From Elymus sibiricus (lineage: Eukaryota > Streptophyta > Magnoliopsida > Poales > Poaceae): a stretch of DNA of 64,000 nt. The translations under genes were made by a program, and so were the position numbers. Position 1 is the first letter of the stretch. The number at the start of each line of letters is the position of its first letter. The DNA lies in contig CM077666.1 in NCBI GenBank assembly GCA_039707655.1, positions 285,003,166 to 285,067,165 on the forward strand, in the 5' to 3' direction. Shown here one piece after another: positions 56,010-64,000 of the stretch. The notes under the pieces were generated by a model. It was not told the origin of the DNA, did no database searches, and saw nothing but the letters and a program-made list of their open reading frames with translations.

Positions 56010-56240
56010 ATAAAATAAAATGCCATGATTATCTTGTTTTCTGAATTTTCCATGCAATAAAAAAATGGCCCAAAAATAAAAGTTCTCAGAATGCCTTGAA
56101 AATTTAGTATGATTTTTTCTAGAATATTTAAGAATTTTTGGCATTGAACACACCCCAGGGGGGGGGTGCACCTGTGAGCCACAAGCTCACAGGGTGCGCC
56201 CACCCCCCGGGCGTGCCCAGCAGGCTTGTGGGTCCCATAG
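56010..56240 (+). promoter_or_regulatory. U3-like relic of the LTR upstream of the extra ORF
   Basis: AAAATAAAAGTTCTCAGA, then GAAAATTTA...TTTCTAGAATATTTAAGAAT and the stem-loop CCACAAGCTCACAGGGTGCG...CAGGCTTGTGGG (56176-56231) run colinear with the Gypsy C LTR (AAAATAAAAGTTCTCGGA, GAAAATTTACG, CAGAATATATAA, CCACAAGCCCAGGGG..., CAGGCTTGTGGG; 51780-51945). It is diverged and incomplete but clearly homologous. It could act, or have acted, as a second promoter for the downstream ORF. Confidence 0.65.
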
Positions 56241-56635
56241 GGACCCACTCACTTATGCCAGCCACCCATCTCCTTCTTCTTCCTCCAAAAAAAATCAAAC
56301 TTGCTCCCAAGCCCGTGTTCTTGCTCATATTGCTGTGATTTTCGATCTCCTTGCTCGGAACTCCATTTCCAAAACTGTTTTGAGGAATTACTCCTTGGTA
56401 TGTAACTCCTCCAATGCTCCAATTAGTTTTTGTTCTAGTGCTTTATACTTTGCAAATTTTTGCTGCTTTGGTGGCCATGTTTATGAGCTTGCATGTTGAA
56501 TTTGTATGGTCCAATGTAGTTTCTGCATGATATAGCCTCTAGATACTTGTGGGAGTAGTTGCTATCAATTTTGTTGAGTTTCGTTCACTTTTATTTTGAG
56601 TCACTAAAAATTTCAGAAATTTTCAAAAAAAGAAA

Positions 56636-57700
56636 ATGCTCAAGTGGAGGTTGAGAGGTTCTTCGAGCCGGAATCCTAAGGAGGTTTCGAAGCCCAAGTA
56701 TCATCTTCCTCGCGTGGCCGAGGTGCGGTCGTGCGAATGGCCATGCAACACATTCTTGAGGGATGCGGGACTTTTCGATGATTTCTATTATTTGGCGAAC
56801 AATGTTGGCATTATCCCATTCCTCGAAGATAAGTGTGACCAGTATCTTCTCCTCACCAATACTTTCGTGCAAAATTTTCATTTTCATTCTAGGAGAGATA
56901 TACCCACAGTATCATTTAACCTGCATGATATTCCTAAAGACATGACACTTGAGGATTTTTGCGAGGTATGCAAACTTCCTAATGAGGGCAGCCCAGTAGA
57001 GCTACACCCCAGGGATGTCTCGGAGTTCATCTCTAAGGTTACCGTGGGGGAGTCGAGGGTAGTTTCTGAGGCTAGGGTTGCTAGTTTACATTTCCCTGTT
57101 TTGCGCTATTACTCACTATTTGCTGGGAGGTGTTTGACTGGTCGGTGGGAGAGTGGAACACTCGGCTCACCTGACCTTGCTATTTTGCTCCATGCTCTTT
57201 ACAATGATAGGACATTCAGTTTGGGTGCTATGGTTGCCCGGCGGTTGCACACCAACCATTCGACGGGCATTATTTATGGCGATATTTATGCTTCCCGTCT
57301 CGCTAAACATTTTGAGATTCCTATTAGGCACGACGAGAGGGAAGAGATGCTTTTACCCACTATGCATCTTGATTACGATAGTATGGTTGGGCATAACTTT
57401 ATTAATTCTGGAGACGTGCATTTTAGATATAACTTGGTATTCAGTCAGGGAACTCGTGAGATTATTACTTTGCCTACGCCTACTTTGTTTGATATTCACA
57501 GGGGTAGATATATAATCATGCCTGAGGACATTTATGCTTATTGGGGCTTGGACCAGCCCCAAGCACCAGAGCCAACACCTGAGCCAGAGCCGTACCAGGA
57601 GCCCGTCTATCAGTGGGAACCTCAGGAGGCCGTTTACCAGTGGGACCCTCAGTGGCCTCAATACTATCCTGGAGGTGCTAATTTCGACCCATGGCCATAG
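56636..57700 (+). CDS. Intact 354-residue ORF resembling the ATHILA ORF-1 family
   Basis: ATG at 56636, stop at 57698-57700, no lesions. N-terminus basic (MLKWRLRGSSSRNPKEVSKP). The body has EWPCNTFLRDAGLFDDFYYL, TLEDFCEVCKLPNEGSPVEL, FAGRCLTGRWESGTLGSPDL and GIIYGDIYASRLAKHFEIPI. The C-terminus is rich in Pro, Glu, Gln, Trp and Tyr (YQWEPQEAVYQWDPQWPQYY). The layout recalls the extra ORF of Athila-type Gypsy elements, once proposed to be envelope-like, but I see no signal peptide or transmembrane helix, so a nucleic-acid- or chromatin-interacting role is equally possible. It follows a U3-like segment that may promote it. Family assignment is tentative. Conservation of this frame while pol is absent is notable. 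Confidence 0.65.
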   Translation: MLKWRLRGSSSRNPKEVSKPKYHLPRVAEVRSCEWPCNTFLRDAGLFDDFYYLANNVGIIPFLEDKCDQYLLLTNTFVQNFHFHSRRDIPTVSFNLHDIPKDMTLEDFCEVCKLPNEGSPVELHPRDVSEFISKVTVGESRVVSEARVASLHFPVLRYYSLFAGRCLTGRWESGTLGSPDLAILLHALYNDRTFSLGAMVARRLHTNHSTGIIYGDIYASRLAKHFEIPIRHDEREEMLLPTMHLDYDSMVGHNFINSGDVHFRYNLVFSQGTREIITLPTPTLFDIHRGRYIIMPEDIYAYWGLDQPQAPEPTPEPEPYQEPVYQWEPQEAVYQWDPQWPQYYPGGANFDPWP

Positions 57701-59812
57701 ACCAACTTAGGCCAAAAGCCTAAGCTTGGGGGAGTACGTATTTCTCACCGACATTACATTCATGTTCACACATTCATTCCAGTTGTCGGTGTTCATCCGT
57801 TTTCATTGTATATCCATGTTAGTTTTATTTTCGCTTTCTTCTTGTGTGTTTGAAAAACTTTCGAAAATCCAAAAAAAAATATTAGTTGTAGTTTCTTTCT
57901 TGTTTAGTTAATTCATAGTATTAAAAGAAAAAAACCCAAAAATATTTCTCATTTCTTCTTTTGCTTGTTGGGAGTTCTCCCGTGTAAATAGTTTTTCTCG
58001 TTTTTTCTTTTCCTTCAATAATTTGCTTTCTTCAGAAAAACTCAAAAACTCCAAAAATATTTCAGTGTGTTTCTCTAAATTTCTTTTCTTTTCATTGAGT
58101 CGTCGTAAGGAGAAGACCACGATGAAAACGTTGAGTTGTTCTCATATGCTTTATTGTTGAACTAACAAAAATGCCACTATTACCTTGTCTTCTCCTTTGA
58201 ATAAATGTTTGCAGATTCCAGTTTGGTCCACGGCACACTTGAACCATTATTATTATTATCACATCATTCGGTCGTGCAAGTGAAATGAAATAATGACGAT
58301 ATTTGATGAAGTGATTGCGGTGAAGAAAAGCTCGTATGAACTCTTCTTGTTTTTGTCTTTGTAAATATGTTTAGCTCAGTATTCATGATTCAGCATTATT
58401 ATGAGTAAACATGTTTGTGATGATAATTAGAGATTATAGTTCCTCATGCCATGCTTAAATAGCTAGGAGTGGATAATGATTTATCTTGAGTGTCAACATG
58501 CATTAAAATGGTTGTGATGTAGTATGTTAGCATGGTATCCTCCTCTGAGTAATTCGAGTGGCTTGACTTGGCGCATGTTCATACATGTAGTTGAATCAAA
58601 ACCAACATAGCCTCCATGATATTTATGTTCAGGGTGTTGATATCCTACTCATGCTCGTGTCCAATGTTAATTATTCACAATGTATGTTTATGACCGTTTT
58701 CGCTCTCTAGCTGGTCGCTTATCAATCTATTTGCTAGCCTTCACCTGTACTAAGAGGGAATACTGCTTGTGCATCCAAATCCTTAAACCAAAGTTGTTCC
58801 AGATGAGTCCACTATATCTACCTATATGCGGTATCACTCTGCCGTTCCAAGTAAATTTGCATGTGCCACCTCTAAACATTCAAATGAACATCTGTTTTGT
58901 GTGCCCGTACCGCTCATTGAGTGATAGGGGGCGTTCTTTATCTTCCATGCTAAGCGGGTTATTCTCAGATGAGTGTTTATTCACTTGTCATTGCACGAGA
59001 GAGGCTGGTAATCGGGATGCCCAGTCCTATGCTCAAAATTGAATTATATAATGCAAACAAACTCCCCCGAAAAGTTGTTGGTATGGAGGGCACCCGTGAA
59101 TTCGGCTAGCCATGGCTTGTGTTGGTATGGTGGAGGGGGAGTAAACTTTACCTTTCCTCTTGGGAACCGCCTATAATGTGTTTAGCATGGAAGATATTGA
59201 AAATTCTCAGTCGTAACGTTTACAGGAAAAGCATACCTCTCTAAATTGTTTTTAATATCTGATTTAAGCTTCGAGCTCTGGCACCGCTGCAAATCCATGC
59301 TTCCCTCTGCGAAGGGCCTATCCATTTACTTTTATGTTATTTTACTTTTATTGTTGAGTCATCACCCTCTCATTTAAGCACCAGTTGGAGAGCACTATTG
59401 TCATTTTTATGCATTGAGTATAGTTAATGTTGGGTGTGACCATGACTGGATATCCTCTACCCTAAATTACAATGTTTAGATGTTGCTTGAACCTCAGAGG
59501 TGCTCTACATTTATGTTTTGCGGTCTCAGAAAGGGCTAGCGAGATACCATGTTATCATATTATATCATGATTGTTTTGACAAAGTGTTGGCATCCGAGAT
59601 ATCTTATTATTGCTCGCTAGTTGGTTATGTTATTGCCATGAGTAAATGTGAGACCTAAGTGTTATCATTCATATGGTTAGTTCATAATCTTTGCTGAAAA
59701 CTTGAATGCTAGTTAAGTATATATACATACAACAAGAACAAAAGAGTTTGTAAAAGTTTTTCTTTGTCACTTTCAGTTTGTCAACTGAATTGCTTGAGGA
59801 CAAGCAATGAGT
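57701..59812 (+). other. 3' non-coding region of Gypsy C
   Basis: 2.1 kb with TAAGCTTGGGGGAGTACG just after the ORF, T-rich and AAAAATCC runs (57840-58080) and no convincing ORF. A 120-codon plus frame at 58680-59042 has no recognised domain. It ends TTGCTTGAGGACAAGCAATG before the PPT. Confidence 0.65.
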
Positions 59813-59827
59813 TAAGTTTGGGGGAGT
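59813..59827 (+). other. Polypurine tract of Gypsy C
   Basis: AAGTTTGGGGGAGT immediately upstream of the 3' LTR start TGATACGTCCC. Confidence 0.7.
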
Positions 59828-61219
59828 TGATACGTCCCAAACGTATCTACTTTTCCAAACACTTTTGCTCTGGTTTTGGACTCTAATTTGCATGATTTGA
59901 ATGGAACTAACCCGGACTGACGTTGTTTTCAGCAGAATTGCTATGGTGTTATTTTTGTGCAGAAATAAAAGTTCTCGGATGGACCTAAAAATTTACGAAA
60001 AATTATTTCAGAATATATAAAAAATACTGGCGAAGAGAGTTAATAGAGGGGGGCCACCCAGGCACCACAAGCCCAGGGGCACGCCCACCCCCAGGGCGGG
60101 CCTACCAGGCTTGTGGGCCCCTGGCAGCTCCGGCAACCCTAACTCCAATGCTATAAGTACCTATTCGTCCAGAAAAAATCAGAGAGAAGGAATCATCGTG
60201 GTTTACGATACGGAGCAGCCGCCACCTCCTGTTCTTCACCGAGAGGGCTAATCTGGAGTCCGTTCGGGGCTCCGGAGAGGGGGATTCGACGTCATCATCA
60301 TCATCAAGCATCCTCCATCACCAATTTCATGATGCTCACCGCCGTGTGTGAGTAATTTCTTCATACGCTTGCTGGACGGTGATGGGTTGGATGAGATTTA
60401 TCATGTAATTGAGTCAATTTGTTAGGGCTTTGATCCCTAGTATCCACTATGTTCTGAGATTGATGTTGCTATGACTTTGCTATGCTTAATGCTTGTCACT
60501 AGGGCCCGAGTTCCATGATTTCAGATCTGAACCCTTTATGTTTTCATGAATATATTTGTGTTCTTGATCCTATCTTGCAAGTTATATGCACCTATTACGT
60601 GTTATGATTGGGATTCTTTCCGGTGATTACCGTAGTTTGAGGAGTTCATGTATTCACTATGTGTTAATGCTTTGTTCCGGTTCTCTATTAAAAGGAGGCC
60701 TTAATATCCCTTAGATTTCCTTATGGACCCCGCTGCCACGGGAGGGTAGGACAAAAGATGTCATGCAAGTTCTTACTATAAGCACGTATGACTATATACG
60801 GAATACATGCCTACATTACATTGATGAATTGGAGCTATTGTGTATCGCCCTAGGTTGTGACTGTTACATGACGAATGTCATCCAACATAATTATCCATCA
60901 CTGATCCAATGCCTACACTTTTCACATATTGATCTTTGCTAAGTTACTTTCGTTGCTGCTGCTGTTACTATCACTACAAAACTGCCACTATTACTGTCTT
61001 TGTCACTATTGCTACTGTTATTACTGCTATCAAACTATCATACTCCTATGCTACTAAATACTTTGCTGCAGATATTTAGTTCTCCAGGTGTGGTTGAATT
61101 GACAACTCAACTGCTAATACTCACAAATATTCTTTGGCTCCCCTTGTGTCGAATCAATAAATCTGGGTGAAATACTACCCATGAAAACTGTTGCGATCCC
61201 CTATACTTGTGGGTTATCA
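59828..61219 (+). repeat. 3' LTR of Gypsy C
   Basis: TGATACGTCCCAAACG to TGTGGGTTATCA, 1392 bp, then ACCAA. Highly similar to the 5' LTR by eye, but it lacks about 28 bp (CCGCATACCCCAAGGTGACA and neighbours) present at 52434-52461. Stem-loop at 60065-60120, TATA-like GCTATAAGTACC near 60150. Confidence 0.9.
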
Positions 61220-61224
61220 ACCAA

Positions 61225-61860
61225 CTTCAAGAAGAAGAATAACAAGAAGAAAGGTGTTTGTCATGTGTGTGGAGATCCTGATCATTGGGCTCCTAGTTGC
61301 CCTAACCGTTATGACAAGCGTCAACATGGGAAAGGCGTCAAGACCGCAAATGTTGTCATTGGTGACACTGAGATGAAGGATGCTGGGTACGGTATATTTC
61401 CCAATATCATTTCAGTATGTCATTCTCCTGATTAGTTGATTGACACGGGTGCTAATGTACATGTATGCGGTGATATTTCCAAGTTTTCTTCCTATCAGGC
61501 CACAGGGACTTCCACTGTGCTGATGGGCAACGGTTCAAGTGCTTCTGTTCGTGGTGTTGGCACGTTCAATCTGAAGTTTACTTCGGGGAAGATCGTACGG
61601 CTAAAGAACTTGCATTATGTCCCCTCTGTCAATAAAAACCTTGTTAGCGGATCTCTTATGTGTAGAGATGGCTACAAGCTTGTTTTCAAGTCCAATAAAT
61701 TTGTAGTGTCCAAGTATGGAACTTTTGTTGGCAAAGGTTATGAATCAGGAGGGTTGTTCGACTATCCTTGTCACATGTTTGTAATAAAGTTGTTAATCAT
61801 GTTTGCACCAATAGTGAATCAAATGTCTGGCATTCACGTCTTTGTCATATTAGCTTTGGT
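61225..61860 (+). pseudogene. pol: Outer Copia zinc knuckle and protease
   Basis: Resumes after Gypsy C: FKKKNNKKKGVCHVCGDPDH, a complete CX2CX4HX4C knuckle (CHVCGDPDHWAPSC), then KTANVVIGDTEMKDAGYGIF and a TAG at 61433-61435 (PD*LIDTGANVHVCGD). The protease catalytic DTGA is directly after that stop. Then VLMGNGSSASVRGVGTFNLK, LHYVPSVNKNLVSGSLMC and GTFVGKGYESGGLFD, followed by a frame change near 61760-61860. Role: nucleic-acid chaperone knuckle and polyprotein processing. Inactive because of the stop and the shift. Confidence 0.85.
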
Positions 61861-62397
61861 TGAATGATGCGGTTAGCCAAGTTGAGTTTAATCCCTAATT
61901 TCACCGCTGTCAAGGGACCTAACTGTCAAGTTTGTGTGCAAGCTAAGCAACCCCGTAAGTCTCATACAGCTGCAGAAACGCAAAATTTGGCACCACTAGA
62001 GCTCATACATTCAGATCTTTGTGAAATGAATGGTGTTTTGACAAAAGGTGGAAAGAAATATTTCATGATGTTAATTTATGACTCCACTAGATACTGCCAT
62101 GTGTATCTTGTGATATCAAAAGATGAGGCTTTGAACTTTTTCAAGATCTATAAAGCTGAAGCGGAAAACCAACTTGATCGAAAAATCAAGAGACTTAGGT
62201 CCGATCGTGGTGGAGAGTATTTCTCCAATGAATTTGACTCTTTTTGTGCCGAACATGGTATAATCCATGAGAGTATGCCTCCCTATTCACCTCAGGTAAA
62301 TGGGGTAGCCGAAAGAAAGAATTGTACTCTAACTGATTTGGTTAATGCCATGTTAGACACATCGGGTCTCTCCAAGGCATGGTGAGGGGAGGCGATA
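61861..62397 (+). pseudogene. pol: Outer Copia integrase
   Basis: KLSLIPNFTAVKGPNCQVCV gives the C-terminal Cys pair of the zinc domain. Core motifs: ELIHSDLCEMNG (Asp), IKRLRSDRGGEYFSNEF (Asp) and YSPQVNGVAERKNC (Glu), the D-D-E triad, with LTDLVNAMLDTSGLSKAW and then a TGA at 62383-62385 where the family has Trp. This enzyme inserts element DNA into chromosomes. The triad is intact, but the stop and the upstream lesions kill the polyprotein. Confidence 0.85.
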
Positions 62398-64000
62398 TTG
62401 ACTGCATGTCATGTCCTAAACCGAGTTCCCACAAAGAACAAAGAGATAACTCCATTTGAGGAATGGAAGAAGAAAAGCATAAATCTCTCTTACCTAGGAA
62501 CCTGGGGCTGTTTGGCGAAAGTCAATGTGCCAATTCCAAAGAAGCGCAAGCTTGGACCAAAAACTATGGATTGTGTTTTCCTGGGCTATGCTTCTCATAG
62601 CATTGGTTATAGATTCTTGATTGTAAAATCTGAGGTATCTGACATGCATGCCGGTACAATAATGGTGTCAAATGATGCGACTTTCTTTGAAGATATCATT
62701 CCCATGAAGGATATGGGTAGCTCATCAAATCAGGAGATGCCTAGTTCATCGAGTCAGGATTTAGTTACAATTTCTGAACCTACCATTCCGATGGAACACT
62801 TTGAAAATCCTGTGGAGGACCACCATGAAATTCCTACAAGGAGCAAGAGACAGAGGACTGCAAAGTCCTTTGGTGATGATTTCCTTGTGTATCTCATAGA
62901 TGACACTCCCGGTTCTATTTCAGAGGCCTATGCATCTGAAGATGCTGACTACTGGAAGGAAGCGGTCCGTAGTGAGATGGATTCCATTTTGGCAAATGAA
63001 ACTTGGGAGATCACTGATCGTCCTTATGGGTGCAAACCTATAGGGTGCAAATGGGTAGTCAAGAAGAAGCTTAGGCCTGATGGTACTATTGAGAAGTACA
63101 AGGCACGGCTCGTGGCAAAAGGTTATATCCAAAAGGAAGGTGAAGATTTCTTTGATACTTACTCACCTGTGGCTCGACTGACTACTATTCGAGTACTACT
63201 TTCACTAGCTGCCTCACATGGTCTTCTCGTTCATCAAATGGATGTTAAGATTGCTTTCCTAAATGGAGAGTTGGACGAGGAAATTTACATGGAACAACCA
63301 GATGGGTTTGTAGTAGATAGTCGGGAAGGAAAGGTGTGCAAATTGTTGAAGTCTTTGTATGGGCTTAAGCAAGCACCTAAGCAGTGGCATGAGAAGTTTG
63401 AAAGAACTTTAATTGCTGCAGGCTTTATCGTAAATGAAGCTGACAAATGTGTGTACTATCGCCATGGTGGGGGCGAGGGAGTTATCCTTTGCTTGTAGTT
63501 GATGACATATTGATTTTCGGGACAAATCTGAATGTTATTAAGGAGGTCAAGGATTCCCTATCTCATTGTTTTGAGATGAAGGATTTAGGAGTAGCTGATG
63601 TTATTTTGAACATCAAGCGATTGAGAGATGACGATGGTGGGATTACATTGCATCAATCTCACTATGTGGAAAAGATCTTGAGTCGCTTTCGCTATAGTGA
63701 CTGCAAGCCCTCTCCAACACCATATGATGCTAGCTTGTTGCTTCAAAAGAATTGAAGAATTGCCAGAGATCAATTGAAATATTCTCAGATTATTGGCTCG
63801 CTTATGTATTTAGCCAGCACTACGAGACCTGACATCTCTTTTGCTATTAGCAAACTGAGCCGGTTTGTCTCAAAACCAGGAGATGTTCATTGGAAAGCTC
63901 TAGAAAGAGTTATGCGTTATTTGAAAGGCACTGCAAGTTATGGAATTCACTACACTGGGTACCCGAAGGTGCTTGAAGGGTATAGTGACTCAAACTAGAT
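62398..64000 (+). pseudogene. pol: Outer Copia reverse transcriptase and start of RNase H
   Basis: Integrase C-terminus (CHVLNRVPTKNKEITPFEEW, LGYASHSIGYRFLIVKSEV), a variable linker, then RT: KWVVKKKLRPDGTIEKYKAR, FFDTYSPVARLTTIRVLLSL, VHQMDVKIAFLNGELDEEIY, GFVVDSREGKVCKLLKSLYG. The catalytic YVDD region is hit by a one-base deletion that gives a TAG at 63496-63498 (ILCL*), after which the next frame reads VDDILIFGTNL. A further TGA lies near 63753 (LLLQKN*RIARDQLKY), and SLMYLASTTRPDISFA and RYLKGTASYGIHYTGYP follow to the window edge. Inactive. Role: reverse transcription. Confidence 0.88.

Larger units (their letters stand above)
51648..61219 (+). mobile_element. Gypsy C, Athila-like element with gag-protease and extra ORF but no RT/integrase
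   Basis: Complete element with LTRs 51648-53067 and 59828-61219 and perfect target duplications ACCAA (51643-51647 and 61220-61224), 9.57 kb. Internal order: gag-protease (53094-55849), a U3-like relic (about 56010-56240), an intact 354-codon ORF (56636-57700), a 2.1 kb non-coding region and a PPT. Reverse transcriptase, RNase H and integrase are completely absent with no nested insertion to explain it, so this is a non-autonomous derivative that inserted cleanly and must have used enzymes in trans. The PBS also seems lost. Confidence 0.88.
21154..64000 (+). mobile_element. Copia element hosting two nested Gypsy elements; 3' end off window
   Basis: The 5' LTR/leader begins at 21154, gag starts near 22079, and gag-pol continues at 50913-51647 and 61225-64000. 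Gypsy B (22104-50912) and Gypsy C (51648-61219) interrupt gag. Joining the flanks gives one Copia order: gag, zinc knuckle, protease, integrase, RT, RNase H. The 3' end and target duplication lie beyond the window. Numerous stops and shifts show it is dead. It is a different lineage from the BARE-type Copia nested inside it. Confidence 0.85.

Overview
This window is plant nuclear DNA, almost certainly from a Triticeae grass (wheat, Aegilops, barley or rye). It is essentially all transposable elements nested in one another. The support is a Copia element whose LTRs start TGTTGGAAATATGCCC (BARE/Angela/WIS type), several Gypsy LTRs that start TGATACGTCTCC and carry a TTGCCGGGGAG primer-binding site (Athila lineage, Sabrina/WHAM/Fatima-like), a CACTA transposon with three-gene cargo, and a Mutator-like element. 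I see no intact ordinary host gene outside mobile elements, no rRNA or tRNA gene, and no prokaryotic feature.

Left part (1-17679): a minus-strand Gypsy element (5' LTR 2911-3443, broken gag to position 134) has inserted into an unrecognised promoter-bearing gene fragment (3444-3815). Next is a Mutator-like (MULE) transposase pseudogene (5100-8409). A 1.53 kb solo LTR (5724-7255, TSD CTCAC) splits its SWIM zinc finger. The MULE end at about 8755 lies in the RNase H of a plus-strand chromovirus-like Gypsy (pol 8756 onward, LTR 11976-12948). That pol is itself split by a 1.59 kb LTR-like insert (10118-11709, TSD AACGC/AATGC). After the chromovirus LTR come its PBS and leader and then an inverted copy of the same LTR (14221-15184), which abuts the gag of a minus-strand Athila-type element (LTR 15871-17396).

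Right part (17680-64000) is one five-level nest. Target-site duplications are visible for every insertion that lies wholly inside the window. Level 1 is Gypsy A (17680-21153, continuing beyond the window). Level 2 is a Copia element (21154 to beyond 64000). Level 3 holds Gypsy B (22104-50912, TSD CTTAT) and Gypsy C (51648-61219, TSD ACCAA). Level 4, inside Gypsy B, holds a BARE-type Copia (23057-38121, TSD TAATC) and an LTR element with a 3.75 kb LTR (39806-46455, TSD CATGA). Level 5, inside the BARE-type Copia, is a CACTA DNA transposon (26449-32627, TSD TAC).

The CACTA is the most interesting object. It has no visible transposase. It carries a DnaQ-like 3'-5' exonuclease gene broken by one amber codon, an intact 165-residue coiled-coil gene with its own TATA box, and a four-exon B3-domain gene whose exons join in one open frame with good splice sites and a poly(A) signal. 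Gypsy C is also notable: it encodes gag-protease and an intact extra ORF resembling the ATHILA ORF but no reverse transcriptase or integrase, and a relic of its own U3 lies directly upstream of that extra ORF. A stem-loop with CACAAG/CTTGTG arms recurs in the U3 of all the Athila-type LTRs here.
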